DNA of 20,259 bases from Croceimicrobium sp965658965 (GCA_965658965.1 CBFHVV010000052.1:1-20259), one strand, 5' to 3'. Counted from the stretch's first letter, positions 1 to 7,928 are shown. Translations and numbers: made by a program. The notes: generated by a model not told the origin, from the sequence alone.

Positions 1-1490
1 GCGACCGAACTGCCACAGGGGCACTAGTAGTATCTAGCGGTGCAATTTTAGAGGTATCAGCCAAGAGCGATTTAACTATTGGTGGGAATTTTGACTTAAA
101 TGGAACAACTAACTTGAGAGCAGCTGATTCTGGCTATGCTCAATTAAAAGTTGACGGAACCATAACTAACTCTGGTACTATAAACCACGAACAATACTTC
201 ACCGGTGGTTGGCAAATGGTAGCGGCTTCTATGAACTCTACTAGCGCGAGCTATTTTGGATCGGTTGGAACCGACGGTGGAACTGCTAACACACAAAACC
301 TATTTTCATGGGACGGCACTCAATACGTAAACGTTGCAAATAACGCCGCGTCGATAACACCTGGGCAAGGCTATTTTGGCTATGTAGGTACTAATGGATT
401 TAGAACTTCCGAGAATTCAACCTACAGCTTTACAGGAACCCCTAATACCTCTGTTACTCCTAGTTTAACTTTTGCAACCTCAACAGCAGATATGACAGCC
501 GGTGCTTTAGGTGACGATGGTTGGAATTTAATTGCCAATCCCTTTACCTGTGCTTTAGACTTTACTAGTCTTAGCAGGACAAATGTTGAAAATGCTTTTT
601 ACATCTACGATCCTTCTACTACTGGCTACCAGAGTTATAGTGGTGGAGGTATTTCTGTTGGAGAAATTGCTCCGATGCAATCTTTCTGGGTACAGGCTAA
701 CGCAGCTAGCCCTAGTTTAGGTACTATTACCATGAGTACCAATGGCACCGTTGCTACAGCACCTGAGCTTTATAAAAACGCGATTAATTTCGACCGTTTA
801 GTATTGCGTACTGCCGATCTAAATGACAATAGTGCTAATGATTATACTGTAGTTTCATTCATCGAGAATAGTGGCAGCCATGCTTATGATGGCGACTGGG
901 ATGCACGTAAATTTTACAATGCAGGCGAATTACCCAACATCTATTCTACCTTCAATGGCGAAGAAATGGCGGTAAATGCAATTGATTTCGGTCCTAGCAG
1001 TACAACAACTGGTTCGATTGATATTTCCTATCGCGCACCGCATGTTGGTAATACCTACGAAATTAGCTTCGATAAGGACTATATGCTTTACCGCTATATG
1101 GTGGTGTTAGAAGATAAAAAGACTGGTACGTTCACTGATCTTGGTCAGAGTACTTATCAATTTAATTATGATGATAATTATATCGACCGCTTTGTACTTC
1201 ATTTTAGCGCCCAAAGCGTTGGCTTAGAAGACCTAATCAATACTGTTGGTCAAGCAAACTTAGAAATTTGGGCGCACGAAGGTGCCATTCACTATCAAGC
1301 CAATTATGGCGGTAGTGCCAACTTAAATCTTATTGACCTTAGCGGTAAAAGTGTTTGGTCTTCTGAAATTGAGTTCAACCAAGGTGAACGTTCCGCACAG
1401 GATTTAGGTAACATTAAACCCGGCATTTACCTACTTGAAAGTACTAATGGCGAAGGCATTAGCAAAACCACTAAAGTTTACTTGAAATAA
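1..1490 (+). CDS. T9SS type A sorting domain protein, 5' end outside window
   Basis: The reading frame is open from the first bases of the window (codons from position 3) to the TAA at 1488-1490, so about 495 C-terminal residues are visible and the start lies upstream. The body is rich in Ser, Thr, Asn and Gly. It carries phrases common in large Bacteroidota surface proteins, such as GWNLIANPF followed by an F.IYDP segment and a SFWVQAN segment. The last 75 or so residues (from about nt 1255) form a typical Por/T9SS C-terminal sorting domain: a strand beginning LEIWAHEG, then LNLIDLSGK, then IKPGIYLLE, ending in KTTKVYLK. Known for the family: the protein is exported by Sec, crosses the outer membrane by T9SS, and the tail is removed. 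The actual role (adhesin, matrix protein or other) cannot be told from this portion. It lies 23 bases before the next small gene, probably in one transcript. Confidence 0.9.
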   Translation, partial: DRTATGALVVSSGAILEVSAKSDLTIGGNFDLNGTTNLRAADSGYAQLKVDGTITNSGTINHEQYFTGGWQMVAASMNSTSASYFGSVGTDGGTANTQNLFSWDGTQYVNVANNAASITPGQGYFGYVGTNGFRTSENSTYSFTGTPNTSVTPSLTFATSTADMTAGALGDDGWNLIANPFTCALDFTSLSRTNVENAFYIYDPSTTGYQSYSGGGISVGEIAPMQSFWVQANAASPSLGTITMSTNGTVATAPELYKNAINFDRLVLRTADLNDNSANDYTVVSFIENSGSHAYDGDWDARKFYNAGELPNIYSTFNGEEMAVNAIDFGPSSTTTGSIDISYRAPHVGNTYEISFDKDYMLYRYMVVLEDKKTGTFTDLGQSTYQFNYDDNYIDRFVLHFSAQSVGLEDLINTVGQANLEIWAHEGAIHYQANYGGSANLNLIDLSGKSVWSSEIEFNQGERSAQDLGNIKPGIYLLESTNGEGISKTTKVYLK

Positions 1491-1513
1491 TAAGATTTAA
1501 AGCATAATTGAAG

Positions 1514-1705
1514 ATGAAAAATATAAAGACCCTATTAACCCTTTGCTTTATTTGCAGTGCTTTATTTCTAAGCGCACAGCCTAAACCTCCTGGCAATGGT
1601 CTCCAACCTACTCCAATCCCTGGCCTAGTTTTACTAGCAGCAGCTGGAGCTGCAGTAGGTGCTAAAGCCCTTCACAATAAAAAGAAAGAAGAGGATTTAG
1701 ACTAG
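1514..1705 (+). CDS. Small signal-peptide/membrane protein with PID-CTERM-like tail
   Basis: This encodes 63 residues from ATG 1514; a TTG two codons upstream is also in frame but ATG is preferred. The N-terminus is a classic signal peptide (Lys-rich start, hydrophobic LLTLCFICSALFLSAQ, cleavage expected after SAQ). A short Pro/Gly linker follows, then PIPGLVLLAAAGAAVGAKAL, a single Ala/Gly-rich hydrophobic stretch, then a basic-acidic end NKKKEEDLD. This layout resembles the PID-CTERM class of very short Bacteroidota proteins, except that the usual PIDGG is PIPG here. It sits between a T9SS cargo gene and a strong terminator, so it is probably the last gene of that operon. The function is unknown; a link to surface processing or sorting is only an inference from position. 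The call as a real gene is fairly safe; the family assignment is tentative. Confidence 0.75.
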   Translation: MKNIKTLLTLCFICSALFLSAQPKPPGNGLQPTPIPGLVLLAAAGAAVGAKALHNKKKEEDLD

Positions 1706-1725
1706 AATTTTAATCCACTAGTGTT

Positions 1726-1756
1726 AAACCCGTAGCTTTTCGCTACGGGTTTTTTT
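1726..1756 (+). terminator. Rho-independent terminator after the T9SS cargo operon
   Basis: An 11-base stem is seen: AAACCCGTAGC (1726-1736) pairs perfectly with GCTACGGGTTT (1742-1752) around a 5-base loop, followed by more T residues to 1756. It starts 20 bases after the stop of the small membrane protein gene and separates it from the acetyltransferase gene. Confidence 0.9.
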
Positions 1757-1826
1757 GTGGACCTTAAATTAATCGCTTAGTTCGCTTTAAAAGAGTCTTG
1801 CCTCAAATCTTAGGCGCAATTTTCTG

Positions 1827-1834
1827 TAATTTTG
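1827..1834 (+). promoter_or_regulatory. Bacteroidota -7 box for the acetyltransferase gene
   Basis: TAATTTTG is a full match to the phylum consensus TAnnTTTG. It ends 9 bases before ATG 1844, so the 5' leader should be only a few bases long. The nearest upstream TTG (1798-1800) is spaced 26 bases away, longer than usual, so the -33 element is not convincing. Confidence 0.55.
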
Positions 1835-1843
1835 CAGCCACAA

Positions 1844-2443
1844 ATGAATCTAACTAAAACCCTGCATATTCTTCCTGCTGGAGGCTTTTCGCGCGAAGTA
1901 GCTGCCTTAGCCTTAAGCTGTGGCTATGGTGCCAGTCAATTTTACGATGATTTTAAAACTGATATTGATACTAAAACCATAGAGCAAATTCCTGGGGCAA
2001 GCGCAGTAGCCCTGGCCATTGGCTCTTCCAGTGAAAGAAAAAAAATTTATACGGGACTAAAGCCCGCACTGAATTTCCCACATTTAGTGCATCCCTCTGC
2101 AATTTTAATGAAGCCAGAGAGTATTCATTTGGGTAAAGGAGTAATTATTTGTGCAGGAAGTATTCTTACCGTAAATATTCAAATAGGTGATTTTGTAATT
2201 ATAAATCTACATGCTAGTGTTGGCCACGATTGCGTTTTGGGAAACTTTGTCTCCCTAATGCCTGGTGCACGCTTAAGCGGTGGAGTAACACTAGAGGACG
2301 AGGTTTATGTAGGAACTAATGCTAGTATTCTACCCGGTCTTAATATCGGTAAAGGAGCCACGATTGGTGCTGGTGCAGTAGTTACCAAGGATGTGCCAGC
2401 AAACACCACCGTAGCTGGTGTTCCTGCTAAGCCACTGAATTAA
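1844..2443 (+). CDS. NeuD/PglD-type sugar O/N-acetyltransferase
   Basis: This encodes 199 residues from ATG 1844; an in-frame TTG at 1832 lies inside the promoter box and is rejected as the start. Residues 6-65 form the small nucleotide-binding-like N-domain, with PAGGFSREV in place of the usual GAGGHAK-type loop. From about residue 80 the chain shows hexapeptide repeats of a left-handed beta helix (IHLGKGVIICAG, IQIGDFVII, VLGNFVSLMPGARLSGGV, LNIGKGATIGAGAVV). It ends with the AGVPAKP turn typical of the family. The segment SVGHDC places H128 and D129 where PglD has its catalytic His. The family transfers acetyl from acetyl-CoA to sialic acid or to amino groups on nucleotide sugars. No glycosyltransferase or sugar-nucleotide gene lies next to it; the nearest related genes are the flippase and amidotransferase 2-5 kb away. 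The substrate is unknown. Confidence 0.88.
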   Translation: MNLTKTLHILPAGGFSREVAALALSCGYGASQFYDDFKTDIDTKTIEQIPGASAVALAIGSSSERKKIYTGLKPALNFPHLVHPSAILMKPESIHLGKGVIICAGSILTVNIQIGDFVIINLHASVGHDCVLGNFVSLMPGARLSGGVTLEDEVYVGTNASILPGLNIGKGATIGAGAVVTKDVPANTTVAGVPAKPLN

Positions 2444-2465
2444 TCGGGTGCTTTTTTGAAAAGAC

Positions 2466-2558
2466 AGCGGAGTAATCTTAAAGAACTAGCTCAGCAGTCC
2501 TTATTCCGTAAGATTTTTACATCAAATCATCTTTAAGATACTAAGCTAAGGAGCCGCT
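2466..2558. repeat. Long imperfect inverted repeat in convergent intergenic spacer
   Basis: ATCTTAAAGA (2475-2484) is perfectly complementary to TCTTTAAGAT (2530-2539). Going outward, AGT (2471-2473) pairs with ACT (2540-2542) and AGCGG (2466-2470) pairs with CCGCT (2554-2558). There is a 1-base bulge on the left arm and an 11-base bulge on the right, giving 18 pairs around a 45-base loop. A competing partner for the right arm, AGCTTAG, lies at about 2575-2581. The spacer 2444-2695 holds no plausible gene. This could be a bidirectional terminator, a small structured RNA or a decayed repeat element. Confidence 0.4.
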
Positions 2559-2695
2559 CTAAAAATTTTTGTAAAGCTTAGCCAGCTTAGACTTAACTCC
2601 TATAAAATTCAGGAACTACCATTATAATGAATCAAATCCTGGTAAGGAATCCTTAAAACTTGCATTTCAGGCTTTCTCGAATGTGAAAACTGAAT

Positions 2696-3649
2696 TTAAC
2701 GATCGGCAATCTCGCCAGAATAGTTTTCTTGCTCGGTATTTTGCGCTCGCCTTTTCAAGCCGGCGATTGAAGCATTAAGCTCAAAGCCAATAATCAGCAC
2801 CAGTGCATTTATGTAGATCCACAAGAGGATTACCATTAAAGTACCAATACTGCCGTATAACTTATTGTACTGGCTAAAATTGGCCACATAAAAACTAAAT
2901 CCCCAGGAAGAAACGAGAATCAAAAAGGTTGCTAAAATTGCACCAGGTGAAATAAAGCGCCAGGCTCGGTTTCCTGAAGGACCATAGTTATAGAGCAACA
3001 CAATTCCGATAAAAATCTGAAAGACCAATAAAATGAAGCGAGTGGTCTCCACCGCAATAGCTGAAATAGCTTCCAGGCCAAAGAAGGATAAAAGTCCATT
3101 CAGAACATCGGAGCTAAAGATGATTATGATAATCCCCACGATAAAGTTAAAGGCAATAACCACAGTAAGACCAAAGGATACTAATAATTGCTTCCAAAAA
3201 TTACGACTCTCAATTTGATGAATGGTCTGATTAAAATTACTGATGATAGCGCTAATACCATTGGTTGAAAAAATCAATGCCAAAAAGAAACCTACCGACA
3301 ATAAACCCCCGCGCTTATTGCGCAAAACGTCTTTAATAGTACTAAAGGCTGCCTCATAAGTGTCCGGAGGCAAAGCACGTTGGAAAACGGCAAATATTTC
3401 TTGCTCTAAGGAAGCGACAGGAAAGAAAGGAATTAGCGTAAAAAAGAAGATAATACCCGGAAATAGAGCTAAAAAGAAAGAGTAAGCAATGGAGCTGGCT
3501 CGACTGGTAATACTACCTTCTACAATTCCTTCATAAAAGAAACTGCTTACATCGTAAAGACTCAAGCCGTCGAAAAGTGGAAGTACAATCTTTTTACTCG
3601 CCTTGGTAACGCGACTCCAACTTTTAGTTAAACGCCTCTTAATCCACAT
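2696..3649 (-). CDS. YihY/virulence factor BrkB family membrane protein
   Basis: This encodes 317 residues, a normal length for the family, from ATG at 3649. A basic cytoplasmic N-terminus (MWIKRRLTKSWSR) precedes a short amphipathic segment. The family hallmark follows: SSIAYSFFLALFPGIIFFFTLIPF, in which a helix breaks at the Pro-Gly. About five further membrane helices follow, including GGLLSVGFFLALIFSTNGISAI, LLVSFGLTVVIAFNFIVGIIIIIF and GTLMVILLWIYINALVLIIGFELNA. The LWIYINALVLIIGFELNA end is strongly conserved. BrkB proteins were once called ribonuclease BN by error; they are inner-membrane proteins of unsettled function. The tail is polar and acidic. The gene has its own promoter box at 3665-3672 and ends facing the acetyltransferase gene across a structured spacer. 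Confidence 0.93.
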   Translation of the reverse strand: MWIKRRLTKSWSRVTKASKKIVLPLFDGLSLYDVSSFFYEGIVEGSITSRASSIAYSFFLALFPGIIFFFTLIPFFPVASLEQEIFAVFQRALPPDTYEAAFSTIKDVLRNKRGGLLSVGFFLALIFSTNGISAIISNFNQTIHQIESRNFWKQLLVSFGLTVVIAFNFIVGIIIIIFSSDVLNGLLSFFGLEAISAIAVETTRFILLVFQIFIGIVLLYNYGPSGNRAWRFISPGAILATFLILVSSWGFSFYVANFSQYNKLYGSIGTLMVILLWIYINALVLIIGFELNASIAGLKRRAQNTEQENYSGEIADR

Positions 3650-3664
3650 AAATCAATATTGGTG

Positions 3665-3672
3665 CAAAGATA
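3665..3672 (-). promoter_or_regulatory. -7 box for the YihY/BrkB gene
   Basis: Read on the minus strand, TATCTTTG matches TAnnTTTG fully and ends 15 bases before the ATG at 3649. The closest TTG upstream on that strand is 25 bases away, too far to claim as a -33 box. Confidence 0.5.
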
Positions 3673-3767
3673 ATGAGAATGCCTAGTGGTATTCTGGCAA
3701 ATGAGTTAAATCCATGTCAATAATCAAGAAGAGCATCCATTGTATGGCATCTCCCGAAAGGGTGACC

Positions 3768-4610
3768 TTAAAGCTTTGACTTAAGACTCATATCCAAGCC
3801 ACTTACGGAATGCGTTAGAGCTCCCACAGAAATGAAATCTACTCCGGTTTCGGCATAAGCCCTTAAGGTGGCCTCATTAATTCCTCCTGAAGACTCTGTT
3901 TCTAAACGGCCATTTACCAATTGGACCGCTTTGATGGTATCTTGTACACTAAAATTATCGAACATCACGCGCTGAACACCTTTACAACTGAGCAGTTCTT
4001 CAATCTCTGCGAAATTGCGCGTCTCTACTTCAATGGGAATGTCTAAACCATTTTCTGATAAATATTGCTGAGCTTTTTTTACGGCTTCACTTACTCCGCC
4101 AGCAAAGTCTACGTGATTATCTTTCAACATTACCATATCAAATAAGCCAAAACGATGATTGTAACCACCGCCGAGCCGAACCGCCTCTTTTTCTATTATG
4201 CGCAGGTTAGGTGTGGTTTTTCGAGTATCTAGCAAGCGACAATCGGTGTGTTTAATTAGTTGCACCAAAGAATTAGTATAGCTAGCAATACCGCTCATCC
4301 GCTGCATTAAATTTAAAGCAATGCGCTCACCTTGCAACATGGCCCGGATGGGACCGGAGAGGTAAAAAGCAATATCTCCTTTTTTAACTGGGCTGCCGTC
4401 TGTTAGCCGCTGATCAAATTGGATACTGGGATCCACTTCTGCGAAAACAGCTTGAGCTACCGCTAGGCCCGCCAAAATACCATCTTCTTTCACAATCAAC
4501 TGCATCTGCCCTTGAGCACTAGCAGGAATAGCACAATTTGAGCTATGATCGCCACTACCAATATCTTCTGCTAAGGCTTGCTTAATAATCTGCTGATAAG
4601 GATTTTTCAT
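3768..4610 (-). CDS. nadC: Nicotinate-nucleotide diphosphorylase (carboxylating), quinolinate phosphoribosyltransferase
   Basis: This encodes 280 residues, the usual NadC length. The enzyme makes nicotinate mononucleotide from quinolinate and PRPP, releasing CO2 and pyrophosphate, in de novo NAD synthesis in the cytosol. Signature segments are present: EDIGSGDHSS near the N-terminus, GERIALNLMQRMSGIAS (residues 94-110), TRKTTPNLR (129-137) with the substrate-binding Arg and Lys residues, GGGYNHRFGLFDMVMLKDNH (147-166), VMFDNF, and SSGGINE plus ISVGALTHS at the phosphate site. All key residues appear intact. No nadA or nadB is in the window, so it is a lone pathway gene here. It follows the flippase gene after a terminator and has its own promoter box 4 bases before the ATG, so it is probably transcribed alone. 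Confidence 0.97.
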   Translation of the reverse strand: MKNPYQQIIKQALAEDIGSGDHSSNCAIPASAQGQMQLIVKEDGILAGLAVAQAVFAEVDPSIQFDQRLTDGSPVKKGDIAFYLSGPIRAMLQGERIALNLMQRMSGIASYTNSLVQLIKHTDCRLLDTRKTTPNLRIIEKEAVRLGGGYNHRFGLFDMVMLKDNHVDFAGGVSEAVKKAQQYLSENGLDIPIEVETRNFAEIEELLSCKGVQRVMFDNFSVQDTIKAVQLVNGRLETESSGGINEATLRAYAETGVDFISVGALTHSVSGLDMSLKSKL

Positions 4611-4614
4611 CTTA

Positions 4615-4622
4615 CAAAAGTA
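4615..4622 (-). promoter_or_regulatory. -7 box for nadC, predicting a leaderless transcript
   Basis: On the minus strand TACTTTTG fits TAnnTTTG and ends only 4 bases before the nadC ATG (4610). Transcription would begin at or next to the start codon. A TTG lies 23 bases upstream (4646-4648 on the plus strand as CAA), inside the stem of the preceding terminator. Confidence 0.5.
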
Positions 4623-4639
4623 CTATGATAATATATTCT

Positions 4640-4664
4640 AAAAATCAATTTAGTCTAAATCGAT
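4640..4664 (-). terminator. Intrinsic terminator of the asnB-flippase operon
   Basis: On the minus strand ATCGATTT (4664-4657) pairs with AAATTGAT (4651-4644), with one G-T wobble, around a 5-base loop. A run of T follows (4644-4640). It begins immediately after the flippase stop codon at 4665. The stem is AT-rich, so strength is moderate. Confidence 0.6.
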
Positions 4665-6071
4665 CTACTTTAAATTGAGTTTACCCTTGGTTAAAATACC
4701 GTAGATAATAAGGAAACTAAGGTTCGCCAAAATTAGCTCCCACCAAAGAGAGAGAGCCAAATTTTTGAACAAAACCACCAATAAAATGGCCACTAGAAAA
4801 AAGAGTAGAGTTCGATAAAAGACGGGGCCGAAAGGACTAATCTTATGGAAGCGCTTGACCAAAAAGTATTTAATAAAATTAAAGCTTCCAATTGCAATCA
4901 TACTTGCTGCAGCCGCCCCTGCAATTCCGTAAAGGGGAATGAAAATCCAGTTACTAAGTAAAGTGAATATGAGTAAAAAGAGACCACTATAAAAGTTGTA
5001 GCGTTGCTTATTAGAAACGGTGAGTATTAAGCCATTTGCTCCGGTGGCGCTGGCCAGCACTTGGGTTAGACCAATAAAGAAAACGACATTTACCGCTCCT
5101 GGGTCTTGATACTTTGGTGGAAGAAGCATGAGGGCCAAATCCACATTAATCCAAATTAAGAGAAACAAGGCACTGGTTATAAGCAGCTGAACTTGGGCGC
5201 TTTTACGGTATAGTTTTTCAATTTCTGCCATATTGGAATCGGCCCAAGCCTTTGCAATAAAAGGACGGAGTGAAACTAGAATAGCACTAACGGGAACCGC
5301 TACCACACTACCAATAAAAAAGGCAATGCGGTAAAAAGCAACGGGAGCATCCCCTAAAAAACGGCTAATCATTATCACATCCAAGCTATTGACCAAAAGG
5401 ATGGAACCGCTGGCCAGCATAATATAAAGGCCGTAGGATAAAATGTCTTTAATATTTAAGGCATCAAAGCGCAGACTTAATTTAGGTATTTTAGGAAGGG
5501 TGTATCCAATTACCAAGGCCAACTGCAAAACATAACCCCAACCCAGAATTTGATAAAACTGCGACCCTCCATCGCCTTGGAAATAGGTCCAGCCTAGCGC
5601 AAGCACGATGATTATACGACGGTAAACATTTTTTAAAAATTGTGGAAATATAACTAAGCGGTAGTGCTGACTGAGGCTAGCAAAAACTTCAAAGAGTCCC
5701 ATTCCTAATGTAATAAGCAAGCCCATGGCCAGTCTTTGTCCATTTACATCTCCCCAATGATAATAGGCCAAAGCCCCAAAGAGTAATAAAATACTGCTGC
5801 CTAAGTTTAAAAGTAAGGCCAAGCTAAAAAACTGCTTCTGCTGTAAAGCGGAGAAACGAGGAAAGTAAGTAACCAAACTAACGGGAACGCCTAAATGACT
5901 GAAAGTGCTAAAAATAGTAGCAACTGCAAGCAAAGTATTTACCTGCCCCATAAAGCTGGGATCGTCGGCAAAAACTTGAGGAAAGAGAATGAGCGTATTA
6001 AAAGCTCCAATACCTACTCCGAGGTATGCATTAATACTATTGAAAAAACTTTGCTTAGCGACTATCCCCAT
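4665..6071 (-). CDS. Polysaccharide/lipid-linked oligosaccharide flippase, MOP superfamily (Wzx-like)
   Basis: This encodes 468 residues, almost entirely hydrophobic, with 12 or more predicted membrane helices. The N-terminal block (QSFFNSINAYLGVGIGAFNTLILFPQVF) followed by a helix with HLGVPVSLVTYFPRF is characteristic of the oligosaccharide flippase group common in Flavobacteriia. Mid-chain, DVIMISRFLGDAPVAFYRIAFFIGSVVAVPVSAI is the conserved helix pair of MATE/Wzx-type exporters. Short basic loops (KRFHKISPFGP, KNVYRR) suit the cytoplasmic side. Members move lipid-linked sugars across the inner membrane for O-antigen, capsule or exopolysaccharide. The ATG is 6 bases after the asnB stop, so the two genes almost surely share a transcript. 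No glycosyltransferases or polymerase flank it. The substrate is unknown. Confidence 0.85.
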   Translation of the reverse strand: MGIVAKQSFFNSINAYLGVGIGAFNTLILFPQVFADDPSFMGQVNTLLAVATIFSTFSHLGVPVSLVTYFPRFSALQQKQFFSLALLLNLGSSILLLFGALAYYHWGDVNGQRLAMGLLITLGMGLFEVFASLSQHYRLVIFPQFLKNVYRRIIIVLALGWTYFQGDGGSQFYQILGWGYVLQLALVIGYTLPKIPKLSLRFDALNIKDILSYGLYIMLASGSILLVNSLDVIMISRFLGDAPVAFYRIAFFIGSVVAVPVSAILVSLRPFIAKAWADSNMAEIEKLYRKSAQVQLLITSALFLLIWINVDLALMLLPPKYQDPGAVNVVFFIGLTQVLASATGANGLILTVSNKQRYNFYSGLFLLIFTLLSNWIFIPLYGIAGAAAASMIAIGSFNFIKYFLVKRFHKISPFGPVFYRTLLFFLVAILLVVLFKNLALSLWWELILANLSFLIIYGILTKGKLNLK

Positions 6072-6077
6072 TTCTAT

Positions 6078-7904
6078 TTAGGCAATCCATTTTCGCAACA
6101 TACTTAAACGCCAAACTAAGCGTGCATGGCGGTTATCGCCTGCTTGATACTGTTGCACGACCTGCTTAACGGCTTGGTGATCTAAAAAGTGCAGTGGTCT
6201 AGCGAGCAAATCATCAACTAAATGTTTCATCCCTCCCCTTAACCATTTGCTTTCCCCAGGAGTAACGAAGCCTTTTTTATCCTTACGATCAATAATTTCT
6301 TGCGGCATAATACCACGCATAGACTCGCGCAAGACTTTTTTACTCCAGCCCTGCTGGAGTTTTAATTTATCGGGTAAATTAAAGCTATATTCTACCAAAC
6401 GATGATCGAGAAAAGGGACACGCGACTCAATGGAAAAGGCCATAGAATTACGATCCTCATTATGTAAGAGAGAAGGCAGAGAACTGCGCATAGTGAGCTG
6501 ATATAAAAACTGATTGAGCCGACTACCACCTTGAGGCTGCCATAAATTAGGTACCTGTGGTGAATCTTTAGCCATAAAGGGATGATACTTACGATATTCG
6601 AGACCGTACATCTGTTCTTCACTGCTCAGAGCAGCTACCAGCGACTTGGCATAAGTGCCCAAGTGCGCTCCCATACTGCGAGGACGTAATTTCTGAAAAG
6701 CTTCTAACTCGCTAATAAAACCACCTATTTGCCCCTTACGCAGTTTGCCCGCTGCCAAACGATAAAAAGAATGATCGTAACCAGCTAAAAATTCATCTGC
6801 GCCCTGCCCGTCTAAAAGCACTTTCATGCCTTGCGATTTAGCTAACTTCATTACGAAGTACTGAGACAAGGGTGAGGACCCAGCCGGAGGCAGCTCAAAA
6901 TGATCGAAGAAGTTTTCAAACTCCTCTAACAACTCATCTCCCTGAGGGGAATAATCATGCGATTTTAAACTCGGGTAATCACGATGCACCATATTGGCCC
7001 AAGGGCGTTCATCTACCTCATCCTTCCCTCCATAGTAAATGGTAAAAGTGTTAAAATCTAAATTAGGGTATAATTGTCCTACGCTGCTGCAGATGGCAGA
7101 ACTATCTAAACCGCCAGATAAACAAGCACCTACCGGCGTATCGGCGCGCATGTGTAATTTCACACTATCCATAAAGAGGCCTTGAAATTCCTCTTTGGCC
7201 TCGGTGGCACTAATATCTTTTTGCTCTAAAGCTAAGTCCCAATAACGATGCAAACGTATCTTTCCGTTCTGATAAATTAAATTATGGGCTTCAGGTAAAG
7301 CGGAAATATTTTTATAAAAGGTCTCTTCTTGATAAGTAAGCCAGCCCAATTGTAAATAGCGCAGAAGATGATCTTCGTTATACTCTTCCTTATGCAATGG
7401 GCTCAACTTTAGCGCGCGGTACTCGGAAGCAAAATAAAATTGGTCGCCTAAATTTTGAAAGTAAAAAGGCTTTATTCCAAAACGATCACGACTGCAAAAA
7501 AGCTTCTGTTCTTTTTCATCCCAAATGGCAAAAGCCCACATTCCCATAAAACGTTGAACACAATCTTCGCCCCACTCTTTATAGGCTGCGCAAATAACTT
7601 CTGTATCAGAGCTAGTACTAAATATATGTCCTAGTTTTAGTAAGCTCTCTTTGAGCTCTAAGTAATTATAGATTTCACCATTAAAGGTGAGACTAACATC
7701 TTTGTAATGGAATGGCTGATGAGAAGCTTCGCTTAAATCAATTATACTCAAGCGATTGTGCCCCAACACCAATGGTCCATGTTGCCAATTACCGCTGTAG
7801 TCAGGACCGCGATGTTTCATGCTACGCAGCATGCCTTCAATTTGCTCTTTTTGCTTTTCCTTATTAGTGATGCGTGGGTCTATAAAACCAGCGATTCCGC
7901 ACAT
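6078..7904 (-). CDS. asnB: Asparagine synthase-like glutamine-hydrolysing amidotransferase
   Basis: This encodes 608 residues, slightly shorter than the 620-640 common for the class. The class II glutaminase domain starts MCGIAGFID with Cys2 as nucleophile and has RLSIID (51-56), GEIYN (76-80) and SSDTE (98-102). The synthetase domain has the ATP-pyrophosphatase P-loop SGGLDSS (263-269), DGQGADE (365-371) and an HNEDRNSMAFSIESRVPFLDHRLVEY segment. Both active sites look complete, so ammonia from glutamine can be passed to an adenylated carboxylate. The classic product is asparagine, but paralogues next to polysaccharide genes are thought to amidate sugar acids. The 6-base gap to a flippase gene favours the second role without proving it. 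A clear -7 box lies 16 bases upstream of the ATG. The minus-strand operon is asnB then flippase, closed by a terminator. Confidence 0.9.
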   Translation of the reverse strand: MCGIAGFIDPRITNKEKQKEQIEGMLRSMKHRGPDYSGNWQHGPLVLGHNRLSIIDLSEASHQPFHYKDVSLTFNGEIYNYLELKESLLKLGHIFSTSSDTEVICAAYKEWGEDCVQRFMGMWAFAIWDEKEQKLFCSRDRFGIKPFYFQNLGDQFYFASEYRALKLSPLHKEEYNEDHLLRYLQLGWLTYQEETFYKNISALPEAHNLIYQNGKIRLHRYWDLALEQKDISATEAKEEFQGLFMDSVKLHMRADTPVGACLSGGLDSSAICSSVGQLYPNLDFNTFTIYYGGKDEVDERPWANMVHRDYPSLKSHDYSPQGDELLEEFENFFDHFELPPAGSSPLSQYFVMKLAKSQGMKVLLDGQGADEFLAGYDHSFYRLAAGKLRKGQIGGFISELEAFQKLRPRSMGAHLGTYAKSLVAALSSEEQMYGLEYRKYHPFMAKDSPQVPNLWQPQGGSRLNQFLYQLTMRSSLPSLLHNEDRNSMAFSIESRVPFLDHRLVEYSFNLPDKLKLQQGWSKKVLRESMRGIMPQEIIDRKDKKGFVTPGESKWLRGGMKHLVDDLLARPLHFLDHQAVKQVVQQYQAGDNRHARLVWRLSMLRKWIA

Positions 7905-7920
7905 GAAAATTGAATTTGAG

Positions 7921-7928
7921 CAAAGATA
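7921..7928 (-). promoter_or_regulatory. -7 box for the asnB-flippase operon
   Basis: On the minus strand TATCTTTG is a full TAnnTTTG match ending 16 bases before the ATG at 7904. I see no good TTG at the usual upstream distance. Confidence 0.5.

Noticed and set aside
3033..3218. Plus-strand 61-residue open frame inside the YihY/BrkB gene
   Set aside because: It lies wholly within a strongly conserved membrane protein gene on the other strand, with no domain and no promoter.
6392..6622. Minus-strand open frame within asnB in another frame
   Set aside because: Overlaps the catalytic synthetase domain; no sign of an independent gene.
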